64,000 nt of DNA from Botryotinia globosa (lineage: Eukaryota; Ascomycota; Leotiomycetes; Helotiales; Sclerotiniaceae): assembly GCA_014898425.1 (NCBI GenBank), contig RCSZ01000011.1:1734501-1798500 (forward strand), given 5' to 3'. The notes beneath the pieces are model-generated. The model was not told the DNA's origin. It searched no databases and saw nothing but the letters and a program-made list of their open reading frames with translations. How positions within the stretch are numbered: the first letter of the stretch is position 1; each line of letters begins with the position of its first letter. The position numbers were made by a program, and so were the translations under genes. Positions 33,801 through 48,652 of this stretch are shown here, one piece after another.

Positions 33801-36664
33801 GGTCTTCTTATCCACAAATTACAAGATTTGTTGAGCCGCTCAGAACATTTTGAAGTAGTTACCGTTCATTCAAATAGCTTTGAAGGAAATAGGAGTAGTG
33901 CTGCATCGATGCTTGCTAAACAAATCCGTCTCAAGCTAGTAGCTGATGAGGACTCCGAAATCCCAAGATCGTACCGAAACATTATGGTTTCTATTCATGC
34001 CATCGCTACTTTCAAAGCTTTGGATGATTACCTTCGTCCCAGAATCAGCTTGTCTGACCGTCCTCGGCCACCTAGAGCGAGAGATGGCCTTTCTGGTGCG
34101 TTAGCTGCTCTTGCTGCAGCCGGCTTACCCAATCCATATGCCGGTATTCCCAATGCCCAGGCACGTCTCGCAGCCGCCGCAGCCGCAGCAAATCCAATCG
34201 CATCTAAGCCTCGCACTTCTCGTAGGGCAAAATCAAAGTCTGGTCCCGTCCCAACGCCTGCATCTGTTGACCAATCGACCTCGAATACACCAGTAGATAA
34301 ACCTGCTCGGCGGTCGGCTCGGCGTTCGGGAGCTCAAACTGATCCACCTCCCCCACCACCACCACCCATGCAAGAAGAGGATGCCCTTGCTACGGCTCTC
34401 GAGTGTGCTGATGAGAGACAGATGAGTGAGGATGAGGAGCTAGAAGATAGCTCTGCACTGGACGCCATTGTCGGTGATATGGAAGAAGAAATGGAAGAGG
34501 ATTCCCCTGTTGATCCAACAGCTGTAAATCTTGAGGTCGCTGCAGGTGGCAAGGTCACAGCCCGTAAGGAAGATGGCACAAGAGTCGCGACCCCATCACA
34601 ATCCTTACCAAGCACTTCCCGCAGTAGCTCTGCACTCCAGGCAGCTGCTGCTCAAGAGGCATTGTCCACCCCAACCACATCGTCTAGACCTATGTCTTAT
34701 GCAGCTGCGATCCAAGCTGCTCCATCAGATTGGCACATTGAGTTCAGTTTGGATGGCAAAGTAATTGCTAATGATACTACTATATACCGCGCTGTTCATA
34801 CCATGGGCAACGCGGTGGAAGATCAATCAAGTCGAAGTGTTTGGTCCGCGATTCACCCCATTAAATTCAAGCGTGTTCCAGGGCCACCCCCTCCAGAGCC
34901 TAGCTCTCTCTCCCGGGCATCAGAGGCCAGTACAGAAACTACGGCATCTGGCATTCCTGCATCCTTAGATAAGCATCCTGCAACATCCTCAATCCTTCGA
35001 TTACTTAACATCCTACACGCTCTTAATGCCAACCTAGATGATGTTTTGGCGGATAATAAGGATGCTTTGAAATTAAATGCTGAGCCTTTGTCACAATTTG
35101 TGAACACCAAGCTCACTGCGAAGTTGAACAGGCAGCTTGAGGAACCTCTTGTGGTTGCCAGCAATTGCCTTCCAACTTGGAGCGAAGATCTTGCTCGACT
35201 TTACCCATTCTTGTTTCCTTTCGAGACACGTCATCTATTCCTGCAGTCAACATCTTTTGGCTATGCTCGTTCAATGACTAGGTGGCAGAATGCCCAATCT
35301 GCTGACGAATCTCGCCGAGACCGTCATCGCGATGAACGTCCTTTCCTGGGTAGGCTTCAACGCCAGAAAGTCCGGATATCTAGATCGAAGATTTTGGAAT
35401 CAGCCTTGAAAGTCATGGAGCTATATGGTGCATCCCAGAGTATCTTGGAAGTCGAGTACTTTGAAGAGGTCGGAACTGGTCTCGGGCCAACACTTGAATT
35501 TTATTCCTCGGTTTCGAAAGAGTTCTCCAAGAAAAAGCTCAAGCTATGGCGCGAGAACGATAACGATACCGACGAGTATGCATTTGGCGTCCGCGGGCTT
35601 TTCCCAGCACCTATGAGCGAAGAACAATCGTTGAATGAGAACGGAAAGAGAATTTTGCACCTATTCAAGATGCTCGGCAAGTTCGTTTCTAGGTCCATGA
35701 TTGACTCTCGCATTATCGACGTTTCTTTCAATCCCACATTTTTCCGCATTGGCGACGAATCAAATCCTGTGACTCCCTCTCTTGGTACGGTCAAAACTGT
35801 CGACCCTCAGTTGGCTAAGTCCCTCAAGATGATAAAGAAGTTCTCTGTTGCAAAGAAGGATATCGCCGAGGACTCGAGTTTGACAGCTACTCAGAAAGTC
35901 CTTGCTACAGAAGCTTTGGAGATTGATGGGGCTAAGATTGAAGATCTCAGTCTGGACTTCACACTTCCTGGATACGCCATTGATCTTCTCCCTGACGGCT
36001 CTTCAATCTCTGTCACTATTGACAACGTTGATCTCTACCTTGAGAAAGTTATTGATATGACTTTGGGAAGTGGTGTTCAAAAGCAAATCGATGCATTCCG
36101 TGAAGGCTTCACTCAAGTCTTCCCATATTCTGCTTTGAGGGCCTTCACTCCGGATGAGTTGGTTATGTTGTTTGGTAGAGTTGAGGAGGACTGGTCTCTT
36201 GAAAGTATGTTTAATTCCCTTTGATTGTATGATATAATGACACTAACGCGCGCATAGCTTTGACCGATTCTATCAAAGCAGACCACGGCTTCCATATGGA
36301 CAGCAAGAGTGTGAAGAACCTGCTCCAGACGATGAGTGAGCTCAGTCTGCCAGATCGTAGGGACTTCCTTCAATTCACAACTGGAAGCCCAAAACTCCCC
36401 ATTGGTGGTAAGTTAAATATATACCTGTGTCCCTTTTCTACGACAACTGATAGCTAACTTATTGCAGGCTTCAAGAGTCTTACACCAATGTTCACTGTGG
36501 TTTGCAAACCTAGTGAACCACCCTACTCTTCCGATGACTATCTACCAAGTGTTATGACATGTGTCAACTACCTCAAATTGCCCGATTATACTGATTTAGA
36601 TGTCATGCGACGACGTATGAGTACTGCCATTAGGGAAGGACAGGGAGCTTTCCATCTGTCATAA
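30807..36664 (+). CDS. UFD4: HECT-type E3 ubiquitin ligase, UFD4/TRIP12 family (5 exons)
   Basis: Exons 30807-31260, 31331-31971, 32022-36204, 36258-36407 and 36468-36664 (introns 70, 50, 50, 53, 60 bp); 1874 aa, between yeast Ufd4 and human TRIP12 in size. The family polyubiquitinates ubiquitin-fusion and N-degron substrates for the proteasome. A basic, Ser/Ala-rich N-terminus (SKRSKRLKVS) may be a nuclear signal, then an acidic DDDDDIPRDYDG run. Armadillo-like repeats follow (ALQELSEILLVSTEDNLSG; TLEKISIEYPASIVREGGL, the latter assembled across intron 2). The middle is low-complexity, with an acidic segment and a PPPPPPPP run. The HECT domain fills about the last 380 residues: GTGLGPTLEFYSSVSKEF, the C-lobe spanning introns 3 and 4, and the catalytic Cys at about 1841 in LPSVMTCVNYLKLPDY. 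It ends AFHLS, as HECT proteins do. No lesions. Confidence 0.96.
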
Positions 36665-39504
<2,840 letters not shown>

Positions 39505-39506
39505 TA

Positions 39507-39851
39507 TCCCCTATACCGCTGAGAATGGGCTCCCTCGCTTAACAGAGTCTTATTGACCAATTAGATTATCAAGATTCCTTGAATTTAACTCAATATTTAC
39601 ATTTATTTTTTGATATAAAATTCAATCAATATTTTTTCTATATTAAAACTTCTAATATAATAATATATACTAAATCTCAATCTTTTCTTTTTTTTGAAAT
39701 TATAAAAAATCGATATTTAAAATCAAGATTTAATAATATAAAAAATATAACTGAAAATCCATTAAAATAGCCATTCTATTCAATAAGGCTTTATCATTCA
39801 GGGTATATCGCACAGACCACTTTTGGAGCCCATTCTCAGCGGTATAGGGGA
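39507..39851. mobile_element. 345-bp miniature inverted-repeat element (MITE), TA target duplication
   Basis: Left repeat 39507-39533 begins TCCCCTATACCGC and ends GGCTCC. The right repeat 39825-39851 is its perfect 27-bp reverse complement, ending AGGGGA. TA is present on both sides (39505-39506 and 39852-39853). The interior is AT-rich with no transposase. The first 7 bp match those of the 1078-bp element at 18660, the repeat length is identical, and the subterminal sequence (TCGCTTAA, TTGACCAAT, then an ATCA.GAT stretch) is shared. This points to a related Fot1/pogo-like family. Confidence 0.85.
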
Positions 39852-39853
39852 TA

Positions 39854-40205
39854 GAATTATTCAACTTTTTATACTCTAGTTTATTTCTTATAATAAAAAA
39901 TAAAATTAGAATTTTTTTTTAAAAAAATGTTATTTAATTAATCAAATTTTATAAAAAAAAATAATCTTTTTTATTTAATTTTGTGCATTATCGAGAAACT
40001 ATTTTTGGTGAGAGATATATCAGTCAAATGCCCTATCCGCACGTTTATTCTGAAGAGAAAGTGTCGGGACATCGATCATGTGATCAAAGAGGGCACTGTA
40101 TTAGCTAGCGTCGCGCTAGCGCTTCCCTATATTAAGTACTAGCTTCCCATAGATAATAATGATCAAGAACGAATACAACCACATAGAACTAATAAGTACT
40201 TACAC
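39854..40205. other. AT-rich flank of the MITE
   Basis: Poly-A/T-rich sequence to about 40000, then ordinary composition. No gene recognised. Confidence 0.45.
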
Positions 40206-41614
40206 TTATATCAACCAAGTTGATACCAACAGAAAGACTTGCTTCCAGAATGACTCGTCCATCGCATGAGCGACACCAAAGCTCCTTGGTGCTACAGAAT
40301 CTGTTATAAATGATAATCGATACGAAATCCTATACCGCCAGATATCCTCAACCCGTACACCATTTGAGAAAAGGCTGTCTGCCAAAAATCGAGATGGCGC
40401 GCGCACTTGTCCATCAGAGATTATGTGACCATATAATGCTGTCCAATCACTCCTCTCCTCTGTATTTGGGGGTTAATAGTGTTTTAGCACGCGAGACGTT
40501 GTTGCAGATGCATAGTAGTTAGAAACTTGAAGGCGAAGAGAGTCCACGTTTGCTTCAGGTCCATTCATTGCAGCATAAAGTGTCTCTTCATTTAAAATTT
40601 CGCCAATTAGTATCTTGAAATTTCGCTTCTTGAATTCTTCCGCAAAAGTGCCATTGCGATGGTAGTCCGTCATGCCTAGTTGTATGAATGATGAGTCCTT
40701 CACAGGTCGGAATGTGTGATTCTTCAATTTCATGATGGCGTCTACAAGTTTTTCGACTCTATCCTGCGCAGCAATGCCAGCTTTTCGGCACCACTGGAGC
40801 CTTCTGGAATATCAAAGAACTGACACAGTTCGTCAAACTGGCCTTGAAATTCAGCGGGTGTCTTTGGTTGTGCGGGATTGCGTTTGACATCATGACAATT
40901 CGATGGAATGTCGGAGATGCGGCTGAAAATGCAGGACTTTGAAACTCGTAAATAGCATGTGCATGCACGGCATAAGCGCCTGCGCTTCTCCCTGCAAGGG
41001 TAATGTTCTCTACATCACCACCGAATCGTGCAATATTCTCGCGTACCCAATCAATAGCTAGTCTCTGATCCCATAATCCGTAGTTACCTGCTTGCAAGAC
41101 ATCACCAGCGAGAAAGCCAAATAAGTTCAGTCTGTAACCGATAGCTACTACAATAGCGTTCAACTTTCCCGTTCAAATGAGTTCGGTCGGATCCATTCCC
41201 GGTTCATGTGATGGGTCTCCCATTTGAAACCACCGTCCATGGACCCATAGCATAACTGGCCATTTTTTTATCTTTGGCTGATTCAACCGGTGTCCAGATA
41301 TTAATTCTCAAGCAATTTTCGCCAAATGCCTCGTCAGGAGTTCCCATTTTCTTGGCTGACATAAAAGCGGCCTGTGGACAAATCGGTCCAAATTTTGTAG
41401 CATCGAATGGCGTGCCATCATGTGATGTATAAGTATGGTCGGCAGGTAATAGTTGAGGTTTTCGCCAACGCAAATCTCCTAAAGGAGGAAGTGCATATGG
41501 TACCCCAGCATACCGAAGTGCCTTCGTATCATATTGAAGACCCGTGATAGAACCTTTTCCATCGCCAAGGTCGAGCTCATGCTCTGCAACGTTGTATGAT
41601 ATGGTATTACCCAT
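40206..41614 (-). pseudogene. type-B carboxylesterase pseudogene
   Basis: The start (MGNTISYNVAEHELDLGDG) and family motifs are clear: LRYAGVPYALPPLGDLRWRKP, FGENCLRINIWTPV, AIGYRLNLFGFLAGD, and the nucleophile motif GRSAGAY within NITLAGRSAGAYAVHA. The frame is broken several times. An A7 run at 41263-41269 (minus strand) shifts the frame right after ESAKDKK. In the shifted frame a TGA lies at 41173-41175. Another frameshift falls after MSNAIP near 40880, and another near 40745 just before IMKLKNHTF. The oxyanion-hole region reads WVHGRW where HGG is usual. The final block, RVEDIWRYRISYRLSFI, runs to a stop at 40206, earlier than the family's normal end. Intact relatives hydrolyse carboxyl esters. 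With several lesions this copy is very unlikely to make an enzyme. Confidence 0.88.
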
Positions 41615-42285
41615 GACGCCGGAGGAAGGTTTTAAGCTATGTTAACGCTTTGGAGGAACTGATTGATCTCAATCCAAGAATCGAACGAGATTCAAAAGCT
41701 TTGTAGGTGACAATAGAAGAGGTCGTGTATGGCGAAGACCTTGCTTGAATAATTGTGTGAATGTTTTCTATTCCACTTGACTTCTCGCGATAAAGTGACT
41801 TCAAGCCCACTTTCACTTCAAGAGTCCGAAAATCTCCATATCAGTAGTGAGATTGATATAATTTGAAGATAAAAAAGGTATTAATATGTAGGGTCGTGTT
41901 TTCCCTCTAAGAGGAGAAGTGACAGAGTACGAGAGCACATCGTGTATTTTAGCCAATCAAACCCTGCAGTTACCGACGTCCCCTCGCTTAATTATTTGGA
42001 GTCTGTGTCCATTGATAGTGTTTCAATGCGGAGAAAGTGGGGTCCAGTGGGCAATCTTCGATTTTCATTGTGCTTTGCACCAACTTTGTCATCAGAAGAT
42101 ACAATCATCGACGAGCTAAGAAACTCCATGCAATTTGATCGTATGTTTTGCATTGATTCGCAAGCTCAAATGTGCTGACGAATCGAGGGAAGTCGAAATC
42201 TCTCAAGAACGTTCTGTATTGATCATACGATGTATACAATATTGTCAATTAGTATGACACTCTGATCGTGTCAGTCTCTCCATTC
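41615..42285. other. divergent intergenic region between two pseudogenes
   Basis: No gene recognised. It would have been the shared promoter region of the esterase (-) and the regulator (+). Confidence 0.45.
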
Positions 42286-44186
42286 ATGTCCGATAACATC
42301 ATTTCTAAACGAAAACGATCGAACACGACTGGTCGTTCCAAATACGGTAAGTGATCCAACATCAATACAATCAAGCACTTGCTAATCGTTTGATCGAAAG
42401 GCTGCTTAACTTGCCGTGCAAAAACAGTCAAATATGATGAGCGTCTTCCTTCATGTGGGAAGATGTGAGCGTTTGAAGCTTGACTGCCAGCAGCCATGCT
42501 CCCGTATTCTACCAAGTGTAAGAGAACGAAGACGTGGTGCTGGCCCAATAAAGTCTCGAGATTCTGACTGGTCTCCTCAGTCACTTTCACCAGCTTTACA
42601 AGTATCAGAGGAACAACCACAAGAACCAGAAGCACTTTTGAATCATTATCTTTCGTGATATGACCATGGATTGGCAGCAGCAGTAGCATTAGCATCTTCA
42701 ATTTCAGTGGGACACCCCGAAGGCGCATCTCAAAACCAAGCGCCAATTATTGAGGCAGGAGCAGATATGTTATTGGACCCGGTTGCGGAATGGTTACTTC
42801 CAGATCCCCAGAGCTTGAATGTGTATATACTCGCACAAACTACAGCCCTCTATCCTTTGAACCGCTTGCTATTGCGGATATACTGTCGACACAAGAGAGG
42901 TCGCTTGGAACATGGGGTGTCCTTAAACAACGACGAAGAGTTGGCTCTGACACACTACCGAACAGTATTTTCACTATCTCAAACGACGAGAGATCCACAA
43001 TGGTCTACTCCTACCTTATTGTTAATTTATGCACTAAAGCATTCGGAGATGCTTCTTCATCTCATATTAGCTGTTTCACTCCACGATATGCCTCCCAATC
43101 CCGACAGTATTGGCCGTCTTCGCCAAACTGAACACAAACATTAATAAGAAGGCACGGAGCAACTCATGCAGGCTTTGCAGTGCGAGAATCCCGTAGACCA
43201 TCTCGCAACACTGGCTGCTTTTTGCTGCATACATATGCATATGTCGCGATCGAATGGTACAATTATGTCAAGATTAGACCGACTGAATCTCATAGCAATA
43301 GAACATCTGACAAAGCATAATTTGATAGTAACACATGCTCAATCATCTTTAGCCAAGCAAAGCTCGACTAAAAGTGGTGCAGAGCGAAGTCTGATCGCTC
43401 GTATTATCATGTGGTTGCTAAAAATGGATGCCCAAGGGAGCTTTTTGGGATGCAAGCCCAACTTGGCAAACCATTTTCAAGCACATCCTGATCAACTTTT
43501 AGCAATACAAGCAGAATCTCGTCTTGCTCTGCAACTGAACTGGGGAGCAGAATACCCAATATCACAAAGCATTCAAGATATTGAGAGTTGTTTACCAGTC
43601 GATATGATGTCTGGTATGTTGATTCGATGTTGCAAAATTAGCGAATTCAGCCATAAAACTCCATGTACTGAGGCAGATGTAATGCAAGAAATTCTGCAAA
43701 AGGAGTTTGCAGCTTTAGAAACAGTAAGTTGTTACACATGCCGGAAAACTAGTAATTACTTATCATAGCGTTTTGGAGCTGTATTTTACTATGGGTCTTC
43801 AGATATGGCTTTGCAACCAGCCATGAAGCTCAGTTGTGCAAACTCAGCTACCATGTTTTACGGCTCTGCAGATATATTTCGCCCGATGTGGGTCAAGTCC
43901 GTTTGGAGCAGAAAGTATGACTGAGATCAAAACCGCTCAGAGCCAATTACTTCGATTCGCCATGTACGTTTCTCCGGCAGTATCGCAACAACCGGTATAC
44001 GAATTTCAATGGTCGTTGTTCATTTCAGCCATTGAAACAAATGACATGATTCATCAAGCATGGTTACAGGGTCGAATCACTGATCATCGCCTTCGCAAAT
44101 CATTGCAAGGGATTTCTACATTCAAGCGGAACAATTTGAGTGTCATATCCTTTAGCGAGGTAAAAGAAATTATTTTGGCTATGTAA
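42286..44186 (+). pseudogene. Zn2Cys6 transcription factor pseudogene (Fungal_trans_2 type)
   Basis: ATG at 42286, a basic leader (SKRKRSN), a 54-bp intron at 42347-42400, then GCLTCRAKTVKYDERLPSCGK, a Zn2Cys6 cluster in which the third Cys (usual K-C-D) is Tyr, consistent with TGT to TAT. An extra base near 42463 shifts the frame; CERLKLDCQ continues in the next frame. In that frame there is a TGA at 42656-42658 and two adjacent stops (TAA TAA) at 43142-43147. Regulator-like helical sequence runs on between and after them (TRDPQWSTPTLLLIYALKH; NPVDHLATLAAFCCIHMHMS), then a probable intron from 43723 and a terminal block with YEFQWSLFISAIETNDMI. Intact relatives activate nearby metabolic genes. 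It lies divergent from the esterase pseudogene and upstream of the MFS transporter, so it was probably their regulator; that is inference. Confidence 0.85.
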
Positions 44187-44794
44187 CTTTATTGATCAAA
44201 TGTATTCAAGTTTTAAACACGGATCTCGTATTGCATTAATTCCTTGTACTTGGAATTCCAATTGAAATTGAACACGGCACTTCGGATGTCTTAGAACGAA
44301 ATGAGACGAGGGGTGACGCAGATGTCAGCCCCAGACATGCATGTACGACAAGCGATCTTCTTCGATTTGAAATAACCAAACATCACTCATGATTTCACAC
44401 ACCTATAGATTCATCAATTACCTTAAGACAGCTACCCTGATTGAAGTAATAGTATCACGTGAACATTTAAAAGACAAGCACGTCCCACGAATTGATATGG
44501 GGGCCGATAACGGCGAATACATCGTGGTTTATCTCGTCGTCAATTCTGGCGAATCACCAGCCAGGGTTACCGAGTATCACGACGTCTCGGAGATTTTCCC
44601 CAACCTTCCCCAGTGCTCAATATCACAACTTTCTGTAATAGTTCTGTCATTACTGATAAGGACAAAGATAGCACTCTGAACTCTCTTGAACATGTTCCAT
44701 CTTAGCCTCGAGCAATTGGCATAGATATAATTCCTCGAATGCCCACTAGGGATGTTTCTGACTTCAGAACTCATTCAACACTCTATCTTCGATC
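44187..44794. other. MFS transporter upstream region
   Basis: No supported gene; one short plus-strand frame lacks family signals. It includes the promoter of the transporter that starts at 44795. Confidence 0.45.
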
Positions 44795-46608
44795 ATGACT
44801 TCAATTGACAAAGGGAAGGACCTTAGCGGAGACGCTGTCCGTACTGATTCGAATGCTTCTCAACCGGGAAAAGACACTGAGAATATGGAAATCGGCGAGG
44901 TCTATTGCCATCCGACGGCCGCAGAGGAGAAAGCACTATTGAGAAAGATTGACTGGCGGTAAGCAACACAATATTGATGTAGTACGAGAAATCTAACAGA
45001 CAAAACAGTTTGATGCCATTACTGACCGCCTCCTACTTTCTGCAATTCCTCGATAAAAGCAGTCTTAACTATGCTTCAATAATGGGTTTGATACCTGACA
45101 CTGGGCTTGTGGGACAGGAATATTCATGGTTAGGAAGTGCTTTCTATTTTGGCTATCTGATAGCCAACTACCCAGCCTCCTTGGGCTTCGTCAAGTTTCC
45201 GCTGGCAAAGTACCTGTCGGTCTCAATTGTCATCTGGGCCATTGTCTTAGGATGTCATGGTGCTGCCAATAACTTTGTTGGACTGTGTGTTCTCCGCGTT
45301 CTCTTGGGAATCACGGAGAGCACTGTTAGTCCTGGGTTCAGTTTGTTGACAGGAATATGGTATAAGCCTTCTGAGCATGCTTGGAGACATGGAATCTGGT
45401 TTCTGGGCAATGGAATTGCCAATACCTTTGGAGGCTTACTAGCTTATGGCATTGCTCACATTGGAGGAAGTTTGGGATCATGGAGAGCAAGTCATCTTTC
45501 AAATTAGTGTCGGCATTGGTACCTAACGTATACATTGTAGTGGCTGTTTATCATTTTCGGGTTGATTACAATCGCCTGGGGTGTCCTACTTTATTTCACT
45601 TTACCGGATACCCCCTTGACTGCTCGATTCCTCACTCAACGCGAGCGAGAAATTGCTGATCGACGACCGCAAAAGATACAACATAGTTTCAAGACAAACG
45701 AGTGGTCAAGATCTCAATGCATCGAGGCTCTAGTTGATCCTAAAACGTGGTTGATATCCCTAATCATTGCTGTGGCTTCAATTACCAATGGCGTGGTTTC
45801 AAATGTAAGACCCTTTATTGTGATAATGTTGTTCTTTCGCTAATGAATCAAGTTCGGATCCTTGATCATCAAATCCTTCGGTTTCGGCCAACTGGATACC
45901 ATCTTACTTGGCATGCCCAACGGAGGTTTCCAAATTGCAGCTGTCATTGCTGCTACCTTTACTGCTTCGAAAATTCGAAGGTCTCGTCTGATAATTATCG
46001 TCGTTGGATATATATTTGCTTTGATTGGTATTTTGTTGGCCAAGGAACTTCCAACACCCAACAGATATGGACGTTTAGTCGGATGCTGGATGATGATCTT
46101 GTTTTCCTCCGCCTTCCCTCTTCTTCTCAGTTTGATGGCTAGCAGTAAGCTGAATCCCGCCATGAGGTTTTTAATTATTTCTCTTAGCACTCCATATGGA
46201 CTAACACCTTTTCACAGATACAGCAGGATTTACCAAGAAAACCACTGTCAATGCTATCTTCTTCATCGGATACTGTGCTGGCAACATTGGCGGGCCCCAG
46301 CTATTCAAATCCGCAGAAGCACCAAATTACCACGTATGGACACTCTAACCTATCATTCGATTGCTGAAAACTAATTAGTGTAACAGACGGCATACAACGG
46401 CATGATCGCTTGCCTGGTCATCTCTATTGTGCTATCGATGATTTTGAGACAGTATATGGACAGGGAGAACAAGAGACGCGATCGAGAACAAGGAGTTTAC
46501 ATTGATCCCGAGCCAAAAAACGTAGAGGATATTGGTGGTGTGGGTTTGACAGTTGAGCGCGTTGTATTGACCGATTGGGAAAATAAAAGATTTCGTTATT
46601 ATTTATAG
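44795..46608 (+). CDS. MFS transporter, allantoate permease/anion:cation symporter type (6 exons)
   Basis: Exons 44795-44958, 45009-45486, 45541-45804, 45853-46144, 46218-46333 and 46387-46608; 511 aa. The total length and every junction keep frame. Members of this Dal5/Tna1-like family import organic anions such as allantoate, nicotinate and small amides across the plasma membrane. Visible: QFLDKSSLNYASIMGLIPD in the first loop, YSWLGSAFYFGYLIANYPAS (helix 2), LRVLLGITESTVSPGFSLL (helix 4), PDTPLTARFLTQRERE in the central loop, and HTAYNGMIACLVISIVLSM near the end. The exon 2/3 junction uses a GC donor (AGA-GCAAGT) with a normal CTAAC branch and TAG acceptor; the nearby GT would break the frame. 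The substrate is unknown. It lies next to esterase and regulator pseudogenes, which suggests it once took up their pathway's substrate or product. Confidence 0.9.
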
Positions 46609-47611
46609 ATTGAAACTTGGAGGCGTCAAATATCATCGTATCATTAGTCGTGTTACAAAGAGTCAAAGAATAATATATATATATATACCTATATATATGA
46701 GTTCATATTGTAATGTTTGCTTACTCGATGCAATCTGTCTAAAATATTCAGGTACTGAAACACCGATGATCATGAAAGCAACTGAGGAAATGCAATACTG
46801 ACTGCACATTTGAATGCCATTTTTGGCGATACTCTCTCTATCTATAAATCTTGGACAAAAATAAAGTATTGGGCGCAGATATGCCAGCCACTGTCTGCAC
46901 TTTTCTTTGAGATATGCAAGAAAATACATTAAGGAAGTAGACTGGCCAATCAGTACTCGGGTAATTGCGATGACACGTGAGGAGCTCGACTCAGGAAATC
47001 GTCGAAAAAGATGGAAAAGGCTAGAAAAGACCAGAACTCAAAATTGAGGAATAGTGAACTAAACGGTATTCTTGAGATGGTATCTCACTAGAGAGCAATG
47101 TTTCAAGGAAATGTATTGAAGATGTATGACTCGAAAATATTCAACGTTCGTCTAGATTCAGAAGGGAATTGTTTACAACTTGACGCGGAGGACTATGTTC
47201 GTCGATTATCTGATCGAATATTATGATGGGTAATTTGAGGCGACATATCGACGAGAAAGACCGGGTGGGTGGAATTGGTTATATAAAAGTATGACGAGGA
47301 TAAGGGCCTAGTTTCATACCACTAATACCAAAAACAGGAATTTTGGGCAGCTTCCATATTAATAAGTACGGGAAGTGAATAACAATTGGGCTAAGGTGAA
47401 TCTAGAGATGTATGACATGAGCTGAAATCATCACCGATTATAGTGGCACGAACGGTTTCTGTTTCCATGCAATCCGACATAACTTCGGCCATGAGGGGGG
47501 CAAGATTTTAGTATGTCTGTAACAAGACATCTATCTATGTGGGGTTTAAAAATCTTTGTATGAATGTGAAATAAGTTTGTAGACAGTTTATATACAATAG
47601 ACTTTTTGAGT
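46609..47611. other. intergenic, convergent 3' ends
   Basis: No gene recognised. There is a short (TA)n run near 46672-46700. It holds the 3' flanks of the transporter and of NUO-30.4. Confidence 0.45.
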
Positions 47612-48652
47612 CTATTTCTTTGGTTCTTCTTTCTTCTCCTCTGGCTTGGGTGTAGGGAGTTTGAATGTGGTGGGTTTTCTATCAACACCAGGTCCGACTT
47701 GCTAGTTAAATTTAGTATCATGCAGGTGCACTTTGATAGCTCGAAAATGGCAGGAGTGAAATGAAAACGTAAACATACCTCCCAAGCAGCAGTTCCACCC
47801 TCAAAGTTTCTGAATGCTTGAGTCAACTCCAATGGTTCCACCACAATACGTTTCTTCTCCTCATCAAATCTAATCTCCGTGTAACCTGTCAATGGGAAAT
47901 CTTTCCGTAATGGGTGGCCATCAAATCCATAATCTGTCATGATGCGACGGAGATCTGGGTGACCAACGAAGAAGACTCCGAAGAGGTCATAGACTTCACG
48001 CTCGTACCAGTTCGCGCCGTCATAGAGACTGCAGAGACTGGGAACGGGGGAAGCCTCGTCGGCGTAGGTCTTAATGCGAATGCGGGAGTTGTGGCGTACG
48101 GAAAGAAGGTTGTAGACGATTTCGAAACGCTGATCGCGGGTAGGAAAGTCAACTGCGGTAATATCTGAAATTTGAGTGAATTCCGCGTTGGTATTATCTG
48201 TGAATAATCAGCTTCCAGTGAAATGAAACCGGATAGCGTTGGCCAAAGATACCGTAACATCTTTAGGCATTAAATTTCTTACATTTGAGGAATGAAAATA
48301 CAGGAATTACACCAGAAGGAGAGATGTATATAACAAGCTCGTCTTTCCATACTGAGAATTGCTGAATGTATTTTGGAAGGCAACCCATGAGCCATGATCC
48401 ATATCTGTGCATATCATCTGCCTTTGCTGCATATTTGTCTGCAGGATTCACAGGAGGAACCCGGAGTCCTCCTGGAACATCAGGCACTCTCTGAGCATGG
48501 CGCATGTTTGGAGTATCTGGAGAGACGACAACTCGGGCATTTTGTGTGGAGGCAAATGTTCGAATACTGAGCTTCTTAGATTGGCACAAAGAGCTTCTGG
48601 TAGATCTAATGGCGGAGGCCAAAGCCCGACTATTCGAAACCCTCATCGCCAT
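47612..48652 (-). CDS. nuo-30.4: NADH:ubiquinone oxidoreductase 30-kDa (NDUFS3-type) subunit (3 exons)
   Basis: Exons 48283-48652, 47779-48197 and 47612-47701 (introns 85 and 77 bp); 292 aa. This is a core peripheral-arm subunit of mitochondrial complex I, near the quinone-reducing module. The basic N-terminus ([20 protein letters not shown]) is a presequence. [20 protein letters not shown] and VIPVFSFLK precede intron 1. Exon 2 has [20 protein letters not shown], the family signature around [20 protein letters not shown], and [20 protein letters not shown]. The last exon ([10 protein letters not shown], then a Lys/Glu-rich tail) is joined through a TAG acceptor at 47702-47704, restoring the typical WEQVGPGVD. 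No lesions. Two in-frame ATGs (48652 and 48646) are possible starts. Confidence 0.96.

Noticed and set aside
39579..39770. 63-codon frame inside the 345-bp element as a transposase remnant
   Set aside because: Phe/Ile/Asn/Lys-rich translation expected from AT-rich DNA; no DDE or helix-turn-helix motif.
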